A stretch of 64,000 nt of DNA from positions 186,001 to 250,000 of the forward strand of contig NZ_JACGZW010000003.1 of the NCBI RefSeq assembly GCF_014145675.1, in the 5' to 3' direction. Below are positions 37,671 through 45,746 of the stretch, in pieces. The translations under genes and the position numbers were made by a program. Every line of letters starts with the position of its first letter. The stretch's first letter is position 1. Under the pieces are notes generated by a model that saw only the letters and a list, made by a program, of their open reading frames with translations, had not been told where the DNA came from and ran no database searches. The stretch is from Amycolatopsis dendrobii (GTDB lineage: Bacteria; Actinomycetota; Actinomycetes; Mycobacteriales; Pseudonocardiaceae).

Positions 37671-38603
37671 TCAGCCGGGGGAAGAAGCGAGGAAAGCTCG
37701 CCGGTATCCGGTCGGATTGACGCCTCGCAAGCGTTTGAAAGCCGAACTGAACCCGAACGCGTCCGAGTACCCCACCGCGCAGGCCACCTCCGCGATCGGC
37801 ATCGACGGCTGTTCGGTCAGAAGGTCCGCGGCCAGGGTCATCCGCCATCGGGTCAGGTACGTCATCGGCGGCTCGCCGACCAGGTCCGCGAAGCGTTTGG
37901 CCAGCGTGGACCGCGAAACTCCGGCCCGCGCGGCCAGCGTGACGACCGTCCACGGGGCCGCCGGATCCGCGTGCAGCAGCCGGAGAGCGGCGCCCACCAC
38001 CGGGTCCCGCTGGGCCGTCCACCACGGCGGCGGGGTGCCGCCTGGACGGTCGAACCAGTCGCGCAGCAGGCAGACCAGCATCCAGTCCAAGAGACGGTCC
38101 AGGACGATCTGCTGGCCCGGCGCGTCGACGGCCAGTTCGGCGGCCAGGTGGTCCAGCACCGGGTCCTCCGCGGCCGAGGAGGGCGGCCGGACGACTATTG
38201 GCAGGGCATCCAGCAGCGCGGACATCCGGCCGCGGCTGCGCACTGGGTACGCGCCGACGATCAGGTTCGTTTCGCCGTGGAACGGGTCGTTCCAGCCAAG
38301 GTGGTGCTGGGCGCCGCCCTGATCGGGAGTGGCGCAGAACTCGCCGCATTCGACGGGGACGGCGGTGGTGTCCAGGCTGTCCACGAAGGAGAACGGCCCG
38401 CGGACGAGGACGGTCTCGCGGGCGCGCAGCAGTTCGGGCGGATGGTCCTCCGGCACGATCCAGCCCTCGCCGCTCAACAGCGTGCACAGGGTCAGCGGCG
38501 CACTGTCCACGAACCGGAGCGACCACGGAGCGGACAGGGCCGTGCAGCCGAACAACGAGCCGTGCGCCCGGACCCCGCGGATCAAATCGCTGAACGCGTC
38601 CAC
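37671..38603 (-). CDS. AraC-family transcriptional regulator
   Basis: A 310-residue regulator. The N-terminal cupin-like domain (about 1-190, AraC_binding_2-like: VDAFSDLIRGVRAHGSLFG, WSLRFVDSAPLTLCTLLSGE) should sense a small molecule. The C-terminal double HTH covers about 205-305, with WTVVTLAARAGVSRSTLAKRF and MPIAEVACAVGYSDAFGFSSAFKRLRGVNPTGYRR. GTG at 38603 is the natural start. It diverges from a PNPOx-fold enzyme gene 82 nt away, its most likely target. Confidence 0.88.
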   Translation of the reverse strand: MDAFSDLIRGVRAHGSLFGCTALSAPWSLRFVDSAPLTLCTLLSGEGWIVPEDHPPELLRARETVLVRGPFSFVDSLDTTAVPVECGEFCATPDQGGAQHHLGWNDPFHGETNLIVGAYPVRSRGRMSALLDALPIVVRPPSSAAEDPVLDHLAAELAVDAPGQQIVLDRLLDWMLVCLLRDWFDRPGGTPPPWWTAQRDPVVGAALRLLHADPAAPWTVVTLAARAGVSRSTLAKRFADLVGEPPMTYLTRWRMTLAADLLTEQPSMPIAEVACAVGYSDAFGFSSAFKRLRGVNPTGYRRAFLASSPG

Positions 38604-38685
38604 TCGCCCGAGGTTAGACGAATGGACAGGCAATCCGGCGTATCGTCTATGGGATCGTCCGGGCACACCCGGTTGAATCGCAGCC

Positions 38686-39102
38686 ATGAGCACCCTCACC
38701 GACCACGATCTCGAGTTCCTCCGCCGTCCTCTGCACGGCTTCCTGACCGTCGCCGCCGGACCGCGGCCGCCGCGGCCCCGGCCGGTGTGGTTCGAGGCCA
38801 CTGACGAGGGCACGATCCAGCTGTTCACGTCCCCGGACTCGGTCAAGATCCGCCAGTTGCGCGAGGATCCGCGCGCGTCGATCGTCGTCGCGGCTCCGGT
38901 CGGGGAACCGGAGCGCTGGGTGTCCGTCGCCGGGCGCGTCACGATCGAGGCCGACGGCGGGCACGACCTCGCCCGCAGGCTCGCCGAACGGTACTGGGAC
39001 CTCAGCACCGAGGAAGGCGCCGCCGGCGCGAAGATCCTGCGAGACCTCCCCCAGGTCCGGGTCGTCATCCACCCGGAGAAGGTGCACCGCTACGCGTTCT
39101 GA
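38686..39102 (+). CDS. PNPOx-fold FMN/F420-binding oxidoreductase (PPOX class)
   Basis: A 138-residue split-barrel protein of the pyridoxamine-phosphate-oxidase-like superfamily, binding FMN or F420. FLTVAAGPRPPRPRPVWFEA, TIQLFTSPDSVKIRQLREDP and ASIVVAAPVGEPERWVSVAG follow the family strand pattern. VGEPERWVSVAGRV aligns with the cofactor-side beta hairpin. Substrate is unknown. It diverges from the AraC gene and its last 13 nt overlap the convergent membrane-protein gene. Confidence 0.82.
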   Translation: MSTLTDHDLEFLRRPLHGFLTVAAGPRPPRPRPVWFEATDEGTIQLFTSPDSVKIRQLREDPRASIVVAAPVGEPERWVSVAGRVTIEADGGHDLARRLAERYWDLSTEEGAAGAKILRDLPQVRVVIHPEKVHRYAF

Positions 39103-39473
39103 GCCGTCCGCGCGCGGATCGCCTGCACCAGCAGCACCAGACCGGAGATCACGCAGACCGCTTCGGTGATCACGCCCCAGTATTCGTACTGGCTGTTGAA
39201 CTGGTCGTGCACGCCGTAGAAGCCCACCGTCACCGACAGCAGGTAGGCCAGCAGCGTCACGCCGCCGAAGCCCAGCGTGAGAAACGCCGGGAGCCAATGC
39301 CGCCAGGCGAGCAAGGCGATCGCGATCGCCACGCCGGCGACGCCGTTCACCAGGAAGAGCGGCCCGACCACGGGGATGTCCGCGTAGCCGCTGCCCCAGT
39401 ACAGGGAGAAGTGGATCGCCGCCGAGCCAGCCAGGCCCGCCGCACCCAGCACACGCATCCAAGTGGTCACCAC
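39090..39473 (-). CDS. four-helix membrane protein (unknown)
   Basis: A 127-residue hydrophobic protein with four predicted helices (about 6-25, 36-60, 65-87, 98-120). It begins MVTTWMRVLGAAGLAGSAAIHFSLYW (quoted in part as GLAGSAAIHF). The HFxLY pattern and four-helix plan resemble small DoxX/DUF4383-like membrane proteins, but I do not assign it. It diverges from the Rieske gene with 100 nt between starts, a possible shared promoter region. Confidence 0.72.
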   Translation of the reverse strand: MVTTWMRVLGAAGLAGSAAIHFSLYWGSGYADIPVVGPLFLVNGVAGVAIAIALLAWRHWLPAFLTLGFGGVTLLAYLLSVTVGFYGVHDQFNSQYEYWGVITEAVCVISGLVLLVQAIRARTAQNA

Positions 39474-39573
39474 GGCGTCTCCTTCCGCGCGGAATACCGG
39501 ATACGGACTACACGCACGGGCGACCGCGGCGGTTCACCGGCGCCCGGAAGGGCCCCGGTTCGTTGCACAGGGC

Positions 39574-39999
39574 ATGACTGCCGAACTTCACTCCCGCCGT
39601 TCCGTCCTCGTCTCCGGGGCGGCCGTCGCGGGGACCGCCGCCGTCGCTCTCACCGCCTGCGGGAGCGGCGACGGCGGATCCGGACAGGCCGCGCACAAGC
39701 CGGGCGGCAAGGTGATCGCACTGGCGGAAGTGCCGGTGGGCCAAGCGAAATCCGCGAAAACCCCGGACGGGCAGGAAGTGCTCGTGGCACAGCCCGCGAA
39801 GGGGACGGTCGCCTGTTTCAGCGCCGTCTGCACGCACCAGGGCTGCACGGTGAATCCGCCGGAGAACGGCCAGGCGAGCTGTCCGTGCCACGGTTCGGTG
39901 TTCGACGCGCTGACCGGCGAGGTGAAGAAGGGGCCGGCGAGCCAGCCATTGTCCAAAGTGGCCGTGAAGATCGAGAACGGCGAGGTCGTCACGGCGTGA
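39574..39999 (+). CDS. exported Rieske [2Fe-2S] protein
   Basis: A 141-residue stand-alone Rieske protein. The N-terminus has twin arginines and a hydrophobic stretch ending in a lipobox (SRRSVLVSGAAVAG, LTAC), so it is probably a Tat-exported lipoprotein that folds with its cluster inside first. Cluster ligands are CTHQGC (Cys86, His88) and CPCHG (Cys103, His106), with Cys91 and Cys105 for the stabilising disulfide. No cytochrome b or oxygenase partner is adjacent. The nearest gene is a divergent membrane protein. Electron-transfer partner unknown. Confidence 0.9.
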   Translation: MTAELHSRRSVLVSGAAVAGTAAVALTACGSGDGGSGQAAHKPGGKVIALAEVPVGQAKSAKTPDGQEVLVAQPAKGTVACFSAVCTHQGCTVNPPENGQASCPCHGSVFDALTGEVKKGPASQPLSKVAVKIENGEVVTA

Positions 40000-40006
40000 C
40001 CGGAAT

Positions 40007-40041
40007 CGCCCTTTGTGGACAGTCACGGTCCACAAAGGGCG
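40007..40041. terminator. bidirectional terminator between Rieske and EIIA genes
   Basis: CGCCCTTTGTGGAC (40007-40020) and GTCCACAAAGGGCG (40028-40041) form a perfect 14-bp stem with the 7-nt loop AGTCACG. It sits exactly between two convergent genes, 8 nt after the Rieske stop and 7 nt from the EIIA stop. Convergent position and symmetry support use in both directions. Confidence 0.8.
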
Positions 40042-40047
40042 TTCGGA

Positions 40048-40503
40048 TCAATCGTTCCAGGTGAACAGCTCGCCGGCGGCGGCGACCGTGCGGCCGCCTT
40101 CGAGGCCGGCGAGGACGTCGGCGGACGCGTCGAGCCCGACGACCGGGACGATCGGCGAGTAGCCCTTGGCGGCGACCGCTTCGGGGTCCCAGCCCACGAT
40201 CGGCTGGCCGGCCCGCACCTTTTCGCCCTTGACGACGTGCAGGGTGAACCCCTCGCCCTTCTCCTTGACCGTGTCGATGCCGAGGTGCACGAGCACCGCG
40301 CGGCCGTCCTCAGTGGCCACGACGTACGCGTGCGGGTGCAGCGTCACCACGGTCCCGTCGACCGGCGCGACCGCGTCGGCGCGGCCGCCGGACGGCTTGA
40401 CCGCGATGCCAGGGCCCACCATCGCCTCGGCGAACACCGGATCCGGCACCTCGGTGATCGCGACGACCTCGCCCGCGACCGGGCTCAGGATCGGCAGGCT
40501 CAC
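40048..40503 (-). CDS. crr: PTS sugar EIIA component (Glc/GlcNAc type)
   Basis: Phosphocarrier that accepts phosphate from HPr and gives it to EIIB. GTG at 40503 overlaps the EIIB stop by 4 nt; the 151 residues are a full EIIA-Glc domain. LSPVAGEVVAITEVPDPVFA is the family start, VTLHPHAYVV gives the supporting His58, and AVLVHLGIDTVK gives the phosphorylated His73. In many firmicutes this domain is fused to EIIBC; here it is free, as in streptomycetes. A role in signalling like Crr is possible. Confidence 0.93.
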   Translation of the reverse strand: MSLPILSPVAGEVVAITEVPDPVFAEAMVGPGIAVKPSGGRADAVAPVDGTVVTLHPHAYVVATEDGRAVLVHLGIDTVKEKGEGFTLHVVKGEKVRAGQPIVGWDPEAVAAKGYSPIVPVVGLDASADVLAGLEGGRTVAAAGELFTWND

Positions 40504-40736
40504 ATCAAGTCCTCGATGTCGCTGGCGATGGTGTCCGCCTCCGGGCCGACGATGACCTGGACCGCCGAGCCCATCTTCACGACGCCCATCGCGCCGGCCG
40601 ACTTCAGTGCGGCTTCGTCCACCAAGGACATGTCCTCGATCTCGCACCGCAGCCGCGTGATGCAGCCCTCGATCTCGACGAGATTGTCCGCGCCGCCGAG
40701 CGCCGCGAGAATCTTTTCCGGCCTGTCATCCGCCAT
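40500..40736 (-). CDS. PTS EIIB component
   Basis: A 78-residue free EIIB of the glucose/GlcNAc superfamily. The phosphorylated cysteine is Cys25 in IEGCITRLRCEIED; AAGAMGVVKMGSAVQVIVGPEA-like segments (seen as SAGAMGVVKMGSAVQVIVG) complete the domain. It equals the product called NagF in Streptomyces in size and context. ATG at 40736 has a GAGGAGG-like site and it is divergent from dasR. The dre operator between them probably controls it. Confidence 0.93.
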   Translation of the reverse strand: MADDRPEKILAALGGADNLVEIEGCITRLRCEIEDMSLVDEAALKSAGAMGVVKMGSAVQVIVGPEADTIASDIEDLM

Positions 40737-40893
40737 CGCGGCCTCCTCGTATCCCGTTGGTTTTCCACTCGGAACAGGTGCGCTCCGCCACCATTACTAC
40801 GCCGTTTGCCACGTTGCCGGGCGAGCCCGGCCACGAACGGATAACGGTGGTTGACACCTGCTCGCGCTGCGGAGCATCCTGCCCCATCAGATC

Positions 40894-40909
40894 ATTGGTC
40901 TAGACCGGA
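40894..40909. promoter_or_regulatory. dre operator (DasR-responsive element)
   Basis: ATTGGTCTAGACCGGA closely matches the Streptomyces DasR operator consensus ACTGGTCTAGACCACT, keeping the TGGTCTAGACC core. It lies in the 245-nt gap between the divergent EIIB and dasR genes, 158 nt from EIIB and 72 nt from dasR. Repression by DasR and release by glucosamine-6-phosphate, known in Streptomyces, would control both sides of this PTS module. Confidence 0.88.
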
Positions 40910-40981
40910 ACGTACCAATCTTCCGGCGCGGACGCGAGCACCGGCCCCGGTGCGCGAGAAGCGAGGGAGGGTGACACCGAG

Positions 40982-41779
40982 ATGAGTGCGGCCGCGCACA
41001 TTCCGCCGTCCGACCCCGCCGACCGCGTGGTCAACGGGCCGACCCCGAAGCACGCCCAGCTGCGGGAGATCCTGCGCCGCCTGGTGGAGCGCGAGCTCCC
41101 GCCGGGCTCGCCGATCCCGTCCGAGCGAGAGCTCGCGCAGCACTACGGCGTTTCGAGGCTCACCGTCCGCTCGGCGATCGGGAAGCTCGTCGAGGAAGGA
41201 CTGCTGGCCCGGGTCAGGGGCAAGGGCACCTTCACCGCCGCCCGGCGGATGGAACTGCAGGTGTACCTGATGTCGTTCACCGACGACATGCGCCGGCGCG
41301 GGCTCACCCCGACCACCGAAGTGATCTCGACCTCGACCGAGGTCCCGCCGGTGACTTCGGCGCACGCGCTCGGCCTGTCCGAGGGCGTGCCCGCGCACCG
41401 GCTCGTGCGGCTGCGGCGCGCCGACGGCGTTCCGCTGGCCGTGGAACGCGGCTGGTACCACGCGGGCCGGACCCCCGGCCTGCTCGACCTCGACCTGACC
41501 CGTTCGCTCTACGCCCAGCTGGCCGAAGCGTTTTCGCGCCGGCCGGACCAGGCGTACCAGACGGTCTGGGCCGAATCCGCGGACCGCGAGACGGCGCGCC
41601 TGCTCGGCATGCGCACCGGCAGTCCGCTCCTGGTGTTCCGCCGGGTCTCCAGCTCCGGCGGCGAACCGGTCGAGGACATGACGTCCTGGTACCGGGGCGA
41701 CCACTACCAGGTGACCATGCAGCTGGACCGGAACTCCCCGGGTTCCGGCGACCAACCCCACAATGGAGGTATCCGATGA
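40982..41779 (+). CDS. dasR: GntR/HutC-family regulator DasR
   Basis: Global regulator of GlcNAc and chitin use. The 265 residues have a winged HTH (about 25-92: LRRLVERELPPGSPIPSERE, VSRLTVRSAIGKLVEEGLLA, VRGKGTFTA). A UTRA effector domain follows (about 105-250: HRLVRLRRADGVPLAVERGW, TARLLGMRTGSPLLVFRRVS, DMTSWYRGDHYQVTM). The ATG at 40982 follows a GAGGGTGAC site. The dre operator upstream and the coupled EIIC gene (4-nt ATGA overlap) support DasR over other GntR proteins. Confidence 0.92.
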   Translation: MSAAAHIPPSDPADRVVNGPTPKHAQLREILRRLVERELPPGSPIPSERELAQHYGVSRLTVRSAIGKLVEEGLLARVRGKGTFTAARRMELQVYLMSFTDDMRRRGLTPTTEVISTSTEVPPVTSAHALGLSEGVPAHRLVRLRRADGVPLAVERGWYHAGRTPGLLDLDLTRSLYAQLAEAFSRRPDQAYQTVWAESADRETARLLGMRTGSPLLVFRRVSSSGGEPVEDMTSWYRGDHYQVTMQLDRNSPGSGDQPHNGGIR

Positions 41780-43014
41780 GCGCCACCACCGCGGCTGGGG
41801 CCGGCGGGAAGAAGAAGGGCGGCGGCCTCGCCGGGCTGCAGCGCTTCGGCCGCAGCCTCATGCTGCCGATCGCGACCCTGCCCGCGGCCGGTCTGCTGAA
41901 CCGGCTCGGCCAGGACGACGTCCTCGGCAAGGACGGGCTGAACTGGGGCAAAGCGGCCGACGTGATCGGCGCGGCAGGCGGCGGCATCTTCGACTGGCTG
42001 CCGCTGATCTTCGCGATCGGCATCGCGGTCGGCTTCGCCCGCAAGGGCGACGGCTCGACCGCGGTCGCGGCCGTCATCGGCTGGGTCGTGTTCAACAAGG
42101 TGATCCAGGCGATCGCCCCGATCAAGAGCCAGCAGGGCTACAAGCCTGGCTGGGACCTCGCGCCGATCCACTGGCCCTACAGCGTGCTGACCGGCATCGT
42201 GTCCGGCATCGTGGCGGCTCTGCTGTGGCAGCGCTACCACCGGATCAAGCTGCCGTCCTGGCTCGCCTTCTTCGGCGGCCGCCGGTTCGTGCCGATCATC
42301 ACCGCGCTGGCGATGATCGTGCTCGGCGTGATCTTCGGCCTGCTGTTCAAGTACGTCGACGAGGGAATCACCGCGGCGGGCAAGGCGGTCGTCGGTTCGC
42401 CGGTCCTCGGCGGCGGGATCTACGGCCTGCTCAACCGCCTGCTCATCCCGGTCGGCCTGCACCAGCTGCTGAACGTGCCGGTGTGGTTCATCTTCGGCGG
42501 CGGCGACCTCACCAACTTCTTCAACCACGTGCAGGGTTCCGGCTCGTTCATGACCGGGTTCTTCCCGATCATGATGTTCGCCCTCCCGGCCGCGGCGTTC
42601 GCGATCGTGCACACCGCGCGTCCCGGCCAGCGCAAGCTCGTCGGCAGCATCATGATCTCGGCCGCGCTCACCGCCTTCGTCACCGGCGTCACCGAGCCGA
42701 TCGAGTTCGCGTTCATGTTCGTCGCGTGGCCGCTGTACATCTTCCACGCGGTGATGACCGGCATCTCGCTCGCGGTCTGCAACGCACTCGGCATCCACCT
42801 CGGCTTCTCGTTCTCCGGCGGCGCGATCGACTTCGCGCTGAACTCGTCGCTGGACACCGCGCAGAAAGCGTGGCTGCTGATCCCGATCGGGCTCGTGTTC
42901 GCCGTGATCTACTACGTGGTGTTCCGCGTCGTGATCACCAAGTTCAACCTGCGCACGCCGGGCCGCGAGGACGACTCGATCGAGGGCGACCTCGAGCGCA
43001 CGGCCGCGAAGTAA
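41776..43014 (+). CDS. nagE: PTS EIIC permease, N-acetylglucosamine type
   Basis: Membrane channel/transporter subunit of the PTS. The 412 residues contain about ten hydrophobic segments and no fused EIIB domain. RFGRSLMLPIATLPAAGLLN, HQLLNVPVWF and the conserved cytoplasmic GVTEPIEFAFMFVAW are the EIIC-Glc/GlcNAc signatures; the TEPIEF loop contributes to sugar binding. GlcNAc specificity is inferred from the dasR coupling and dre site. AATGGAGG gives a strong ribosome binding site inside the dasR end. Confidence 0.92.
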   Translation: MSATTAAGAGGKKKGGGLAGLQRFGRSLMLPIATLPAAGLLNRLGQDDVLGKDGLNWGKAADVIGAAGGGIFDWLPLIFAIGIAVGFARKGDGSTAVAAVIGWVVFNKVIQAIAPIKSQQGYKPGWDLAPIHWPYSVLTGIVSGIVAALLWQRYHRIKLPSWLAFFGGRRFVPIITALAMIVLGVIFGLLFKYVDEGITAAGKAVVGSPVLGGGIYGLLNRLLIPVGLHQLLNVPVWFIFGGGDLTNFFNHVQGSGSFMTGFFPIMMFALPAAAFAIVHTARPGQRKLVGSIMISAALTAFVTGVTEPIEFAFMFVAWPLYIFHAVMTGISLAVCNALGIHLGFSFSGGAIDFALNSSLDTAQKAWLLIPIGLVFAVIYYVVFRVVITKFNLRTPGREDDSIEGDLERTAAK

Positions 43015-43042
43015 CACCCGAAAACAGCAAGAGAGGTACACC

Positions 43043-43312
43043 ATGCCGGAGAAACGCGTCACCGTGGCCAGCAAGGTGGGGCTGCACGCCCGCCCGGCCG
43101 CACTGGTCGCCAAGGCGGCCGCGGCCCAGCCCGTGGCGGTGCAGATCGCCAAGGACGGCGGCGAACCGGTGGCCGCCGGCAGCGTCCTCAACCTGATGAC
43201 CCTCGCCGCCGCGTACGGCGACGAGGTCGTCATCAGCGCCGAAGGAGACGGTGCCGAGGCGGCGGTCGAGGCCGTCGCCGAGCTGGTCGCCACCGATCTC
43301 GACGCTCAGTAG
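43043..43312 (+). CDS. ptsH: HPr phosphocarrier protein
   Basis: Carries phosphate from enzyme I to EIIA. The 89 residues hold the active-site motif KVGLHARPAALVAKAAAAQ with His15. The region GSVLNLMTLAAAYGDEV contains Ser47, aligned with the regulatory serine of firmicute HPr. Enzyme I (ptsI) is not in the window and must be supplied elsewhere. It follows nagE by 28 nt and ends before a hairpin terminator. Confidence 0.95.
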   Translation: MPEKRVTVASKVGLHARPAALVAKAAAAQPVAVQIAKDGGEPVAAGSVLNLMTLAAAYGDEVVISAEGDGAEAAVEAVAELVATDLDAQ

Positions 43313-43336
43313 CGATACCGCTCCACGGGGAAAACA

Positions 43337-43381
43337 CGAACCGTGCGGGGCTCCCGGACTTCCGGGGCCCCGCACGGTTCG
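43337..43381 (+). terminator. ptsH terminator hairpin
   Basis: CGAACCGTGCGGGGCTCCCG (from 43337) pairs with GGGGCCCCGCACGGTTCG (ending 43381) around a short ACTTCC-type loop, with one unpaired base. It begins 25 nt after the ptsH stop. Strong GC stem without U-run. Confidence 0.75.
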
Positions 43382-43437
43382 TTCGCGTCCGGGCACTGCG
43401 GAACGGCGCCGGGGCGGGCCCTATTACGCTGGCGGGC

Positions 43438-44253
43438 ATGGAGAGTCTGCGCCTGATCGACGAATGGCCAGTGGACAACGCCGCGGCCGGGGCGGTCTCC
43501 GCTTCCGGCGAGGTGCGCGGACGCCACGGCGACCCGGCCCGCCCGTTCCGGCTCGCGTCGGTCACCAAACTGCTCACCGCCTACGCCGCGCACATCGCGA
43601 TCGAAGAGGGCGTCGTCGAACTGGACACGCCTGCCGGGCCGAAAGGCTCCACCGTCGCGCACCTGCTCGCGCACACCTCCGGGCTCGCCTTCGACGCGCA
43701 CAAGGCGATGGCCGAGCCGGGCACGCGCAGGCTGTACTCCAACGCCGGGTTCGAGGAACTCGCCGACGCGCTGGCCGAGCATTCCGGCATCGCGTTCGCC
43801 GAGTACCAGCGGGAGGCGCTTTTCGAACCGCTGGGCATGACGTCGACCCGGCTGGAGGGCTCCCCCGCCGCGGGCGCGGTGTCCACATTGGACGACCTGC
43901 TCCGGTTCGCCGCGGAACTGCAGGCTCCCAAGCTGCTCGCGCCGGAAACCCTCAGCGCGGCCACGGAAATCGCGTTCCCGGGGCTGAACGGCGTGCTGCC
44001 CGGCTTCGGGCACCAGAAGCCGAACGACTGGGGCCTCGGCTTCGAACTGCGCGACCACAAGAGCCCGCACTGGACGGGCGCGAACAGCTCGCCGCGCACG
44101 TTCGGCCACTTCGGGCAGTCCGGTACTTTCCTGTGGGTGGACCCGGAAGCGGGACACGCCTGCGTCGCGCTCGCCGACCGTTCGTTCGGACCGTGGGCGG
44201 CGCAAGTCTGGCCGCCGTTCACCGACGCCGTGCTGGCGGAACTCTCCGCGTGA
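43438..44253 (+). CDS. serine hydrolase, beta-lactamase/class C fold
   Basis: A 271-residue penicillin-binding-protein-like serine hydrolase, probably an esterase or D-aminopeptidase-type enzyme rather than a true beta-lactamase. The motifs are complete: Ser41-x-x-Lys44 in LASVTKLLTAYA, YSN in RLYSNAGFEELAD, and HFG in GHFGQSGTFLWVDPE. No signal peptide is visible, so it appears cytoplasmic. The following secreted hydrolase gene overlaps by 4 nt (GTGA), so they are co-translated. Confidence 0.87.
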   Translation: MESLRLIDEWPVDNAAAGAVSASGEVRGRHGDPARPFRLASVTKLLTAYAAHIAIEEGVVELDTPAGPKGSTVAHLLAHTSGLAFDAHKAMAEPGTRRLYSNAGFEELADALAEHSGIAFAEYQREALFEPLGMTSTRLEGSPAAGAVSTLDDLLRFAAELQAPKLLAPETLSAATEIAFPGLNGVLPGFGHQKPNDWGLGFELRDHKSPHWTGANSSPRTFGHFGQSGTFLWVDPEAGHACVALADRSFGPWAAQVWPPFTDAVLAELSA

Positions 44254-45746
44254 GACGCTGGTGGGCGCTGGCCGCTCTGCTGCTCGTGGCGAGTTGTTCC
44301 GCCCCGGCCGCGCAAACCCAAGCACCGCAACCGTTGCCCGCGCCGGACGCTCCGCTTCCGTTGGGCACCAACGGTGCCGCGGCGCCCAAACTCGACTGGG
44401 CGCCGTGCCACGGCGGTTTCCAATGCGCGACCGCGCCGGTTCCGCTGAGCTACCGCGAACCCGGCGGCGCGAAGCTGAATCTTTCGGTGATCCGCATGCC
44501 GGCCACCGATCCCGCGCACCGCGTCGGGTCGCTGATGATCAATTTCGGCGGTCCGGGCACCGACGGCGTCGGCGAGCTGATGCGGTTCGGCCCGCGGTAT
44601 CCGGACGAGCTGCGGGCCAAATTCGACCTGGTGAGCTTCGATCCACGTGGCATCGGCGGCAGTGCCCCGGTGCAATGCCCAGGAACGCCGCCCGCCGCCG
44701 GTTCGCCGTTGCGGGACAGCGCGGCGTTCTGGGCCGCCAGCGCGGCCGTCGGCAAGGCGTGCGCGGCTGGCACCGGCGCCGAGCTGTCGCATCTGTCGAC
44801 CGCGAATGTCGCGCGGGACATGGATGTGCTCCGACAGGCGCTGGGCGAGCAGCAGCTGAACTTCTACGGCTATTCCTACGGCACCTATCTCGGCGGCACC
44901 TACGCGAACCTGTTCCCCGGCAAGCTGCGCGCGATGGTCCTCGACGGGACGCTCGACCTCGTGGCGAACTCGACCGGACAGCCGGGTCAGCAGCACAAAC
45001 CGGTCGACGTGCGCGCCGATGTCGCGACGGCCCAGCAGCAGGAACTCGAAGCGTTCTTCGCTGCCTGCGCCGCGGCTGGACCGGGCAAATGCGCGTTCGC
45101 CGGCGGTGACTTGAAACAGAAATTCGCCGCGGTGTTCGCCCGGCTGACGCACGGTCCGGTCGGCGGCATGACGGTGGCGTCGCTGATGGAAACGATCGAT
45201 CGGGCGCTGTATCAATCATCCCGGTGGCCGCGGCTGGCGAAGACGCTCGCCGGGCTCGTGCCGTCGTCGCCGGTGTCCCCCGCGCCGGTGCTGGATCCGC
45301 GCGTGCCGACGCATTCGCCCGGGTTCCTGGCGGTGCAGTGCCTGGACAGCGAACTCCCCCAGGACACCGCCAAGTACGCCGAACTCGCTGCCGCTGAAGA
45401 AAAACGCCAGCCGTATTTCGGGATCGCACCGGTGTTTTCGATGGCGCAGTGCGTCGGCTGGCCCGCCCGGGACGAGGACCGGTACCTCGGACCGTGGAAC
45501 CGGCCGCGGCAGCATCCGATCCTGATCCTGGCCAACCGGAACGATCCGGTCACCCCGCTCGCCAACGCCCAGGCCACCGCACGGGAACTCGGCGACGGCC
45601 ACGTAATCGTGGTCGACGGTGCCGGACACACGACGCTCGACGTGCCCAGCACAGCCGCTTCCGGGGCGACGGCACGGTATTTCGTTGATCTGACCGTGCC
45701 GCCGGAAGGAACGGTTTACCCGCCGGAGGTCCGGCCGTTCCCCTAG
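44250..45746 (+). CDS. secreted alpha/beta hydrolase, tripeptidyl aminopeptidase family
   Basis: A 498-residue exported peptidase-like enzyme. It begins RRWWALAALLLVASCS, a lipoprotein signal with lipobox VASC. SLMINFGGPGTDGVGEL is the oxyanion region and FDLVSFDPRGIGGSAPVQC is a family hallmark. FYGYSYGTYLGGTYA holds the nucleophile serine. After a helical cap, LILANRNDPVTPLANA supplies the Asp and DGAGHTTLD the His. The layout matches Streptomyces tripeptidyl aminopeptidases (S33). Its stop shares CTAG with the stop of the convergent dehydrogenase gene. Confidence 0.9.
   Translation: MRRWWALAALLLVASCSAPAAQTQAPQPLPAPDAPLPLGTNGAAAPKLDWAPCHGGFQCATAPVPLSYREPGGAKLNLSVIRMPATDPAHRVGSLMINFGGPGTDGVGELMRFGPRYPDELRAKFDLVSFDPRGIGGSAPVQCPGTPPAAGSPLRDSAAFWAASAAVGKACAAGTGAELSHLSTANVARDMDVLRQALGEQQLNFYGYSYGTYLGGTYANLFPGKLRAMVLDGTLDLVANSTGQPGQQHKPVDVRADVATAQQQELEAFFAACAAAGPGKCAFAGGDLKQKFAAVFARLTHGPVGGMTVASLMETIDRALYQSSRWPRLAKTLAGLVPSSPVSPAPVLDPRVPTHSPGFLAVQCLDSELPQDTAKYAELAAAEEKRQPYFGIAPVFSMAQCVGWPARDEDRYLGPWNRPRQHPILILANRNDPVTPLANAQATARELGDGHVIVVDGAGHTTLDVPSTAASGATARYFVDLTVPPEGTVYPPEVRPFP

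Noticed and set aside
43438-44253. Antibiotic-inactivating beta-lactamase
   Set aside because: SxxK, YSN and HFG fit class C-like esterases, there is no export signal and no resistance context.
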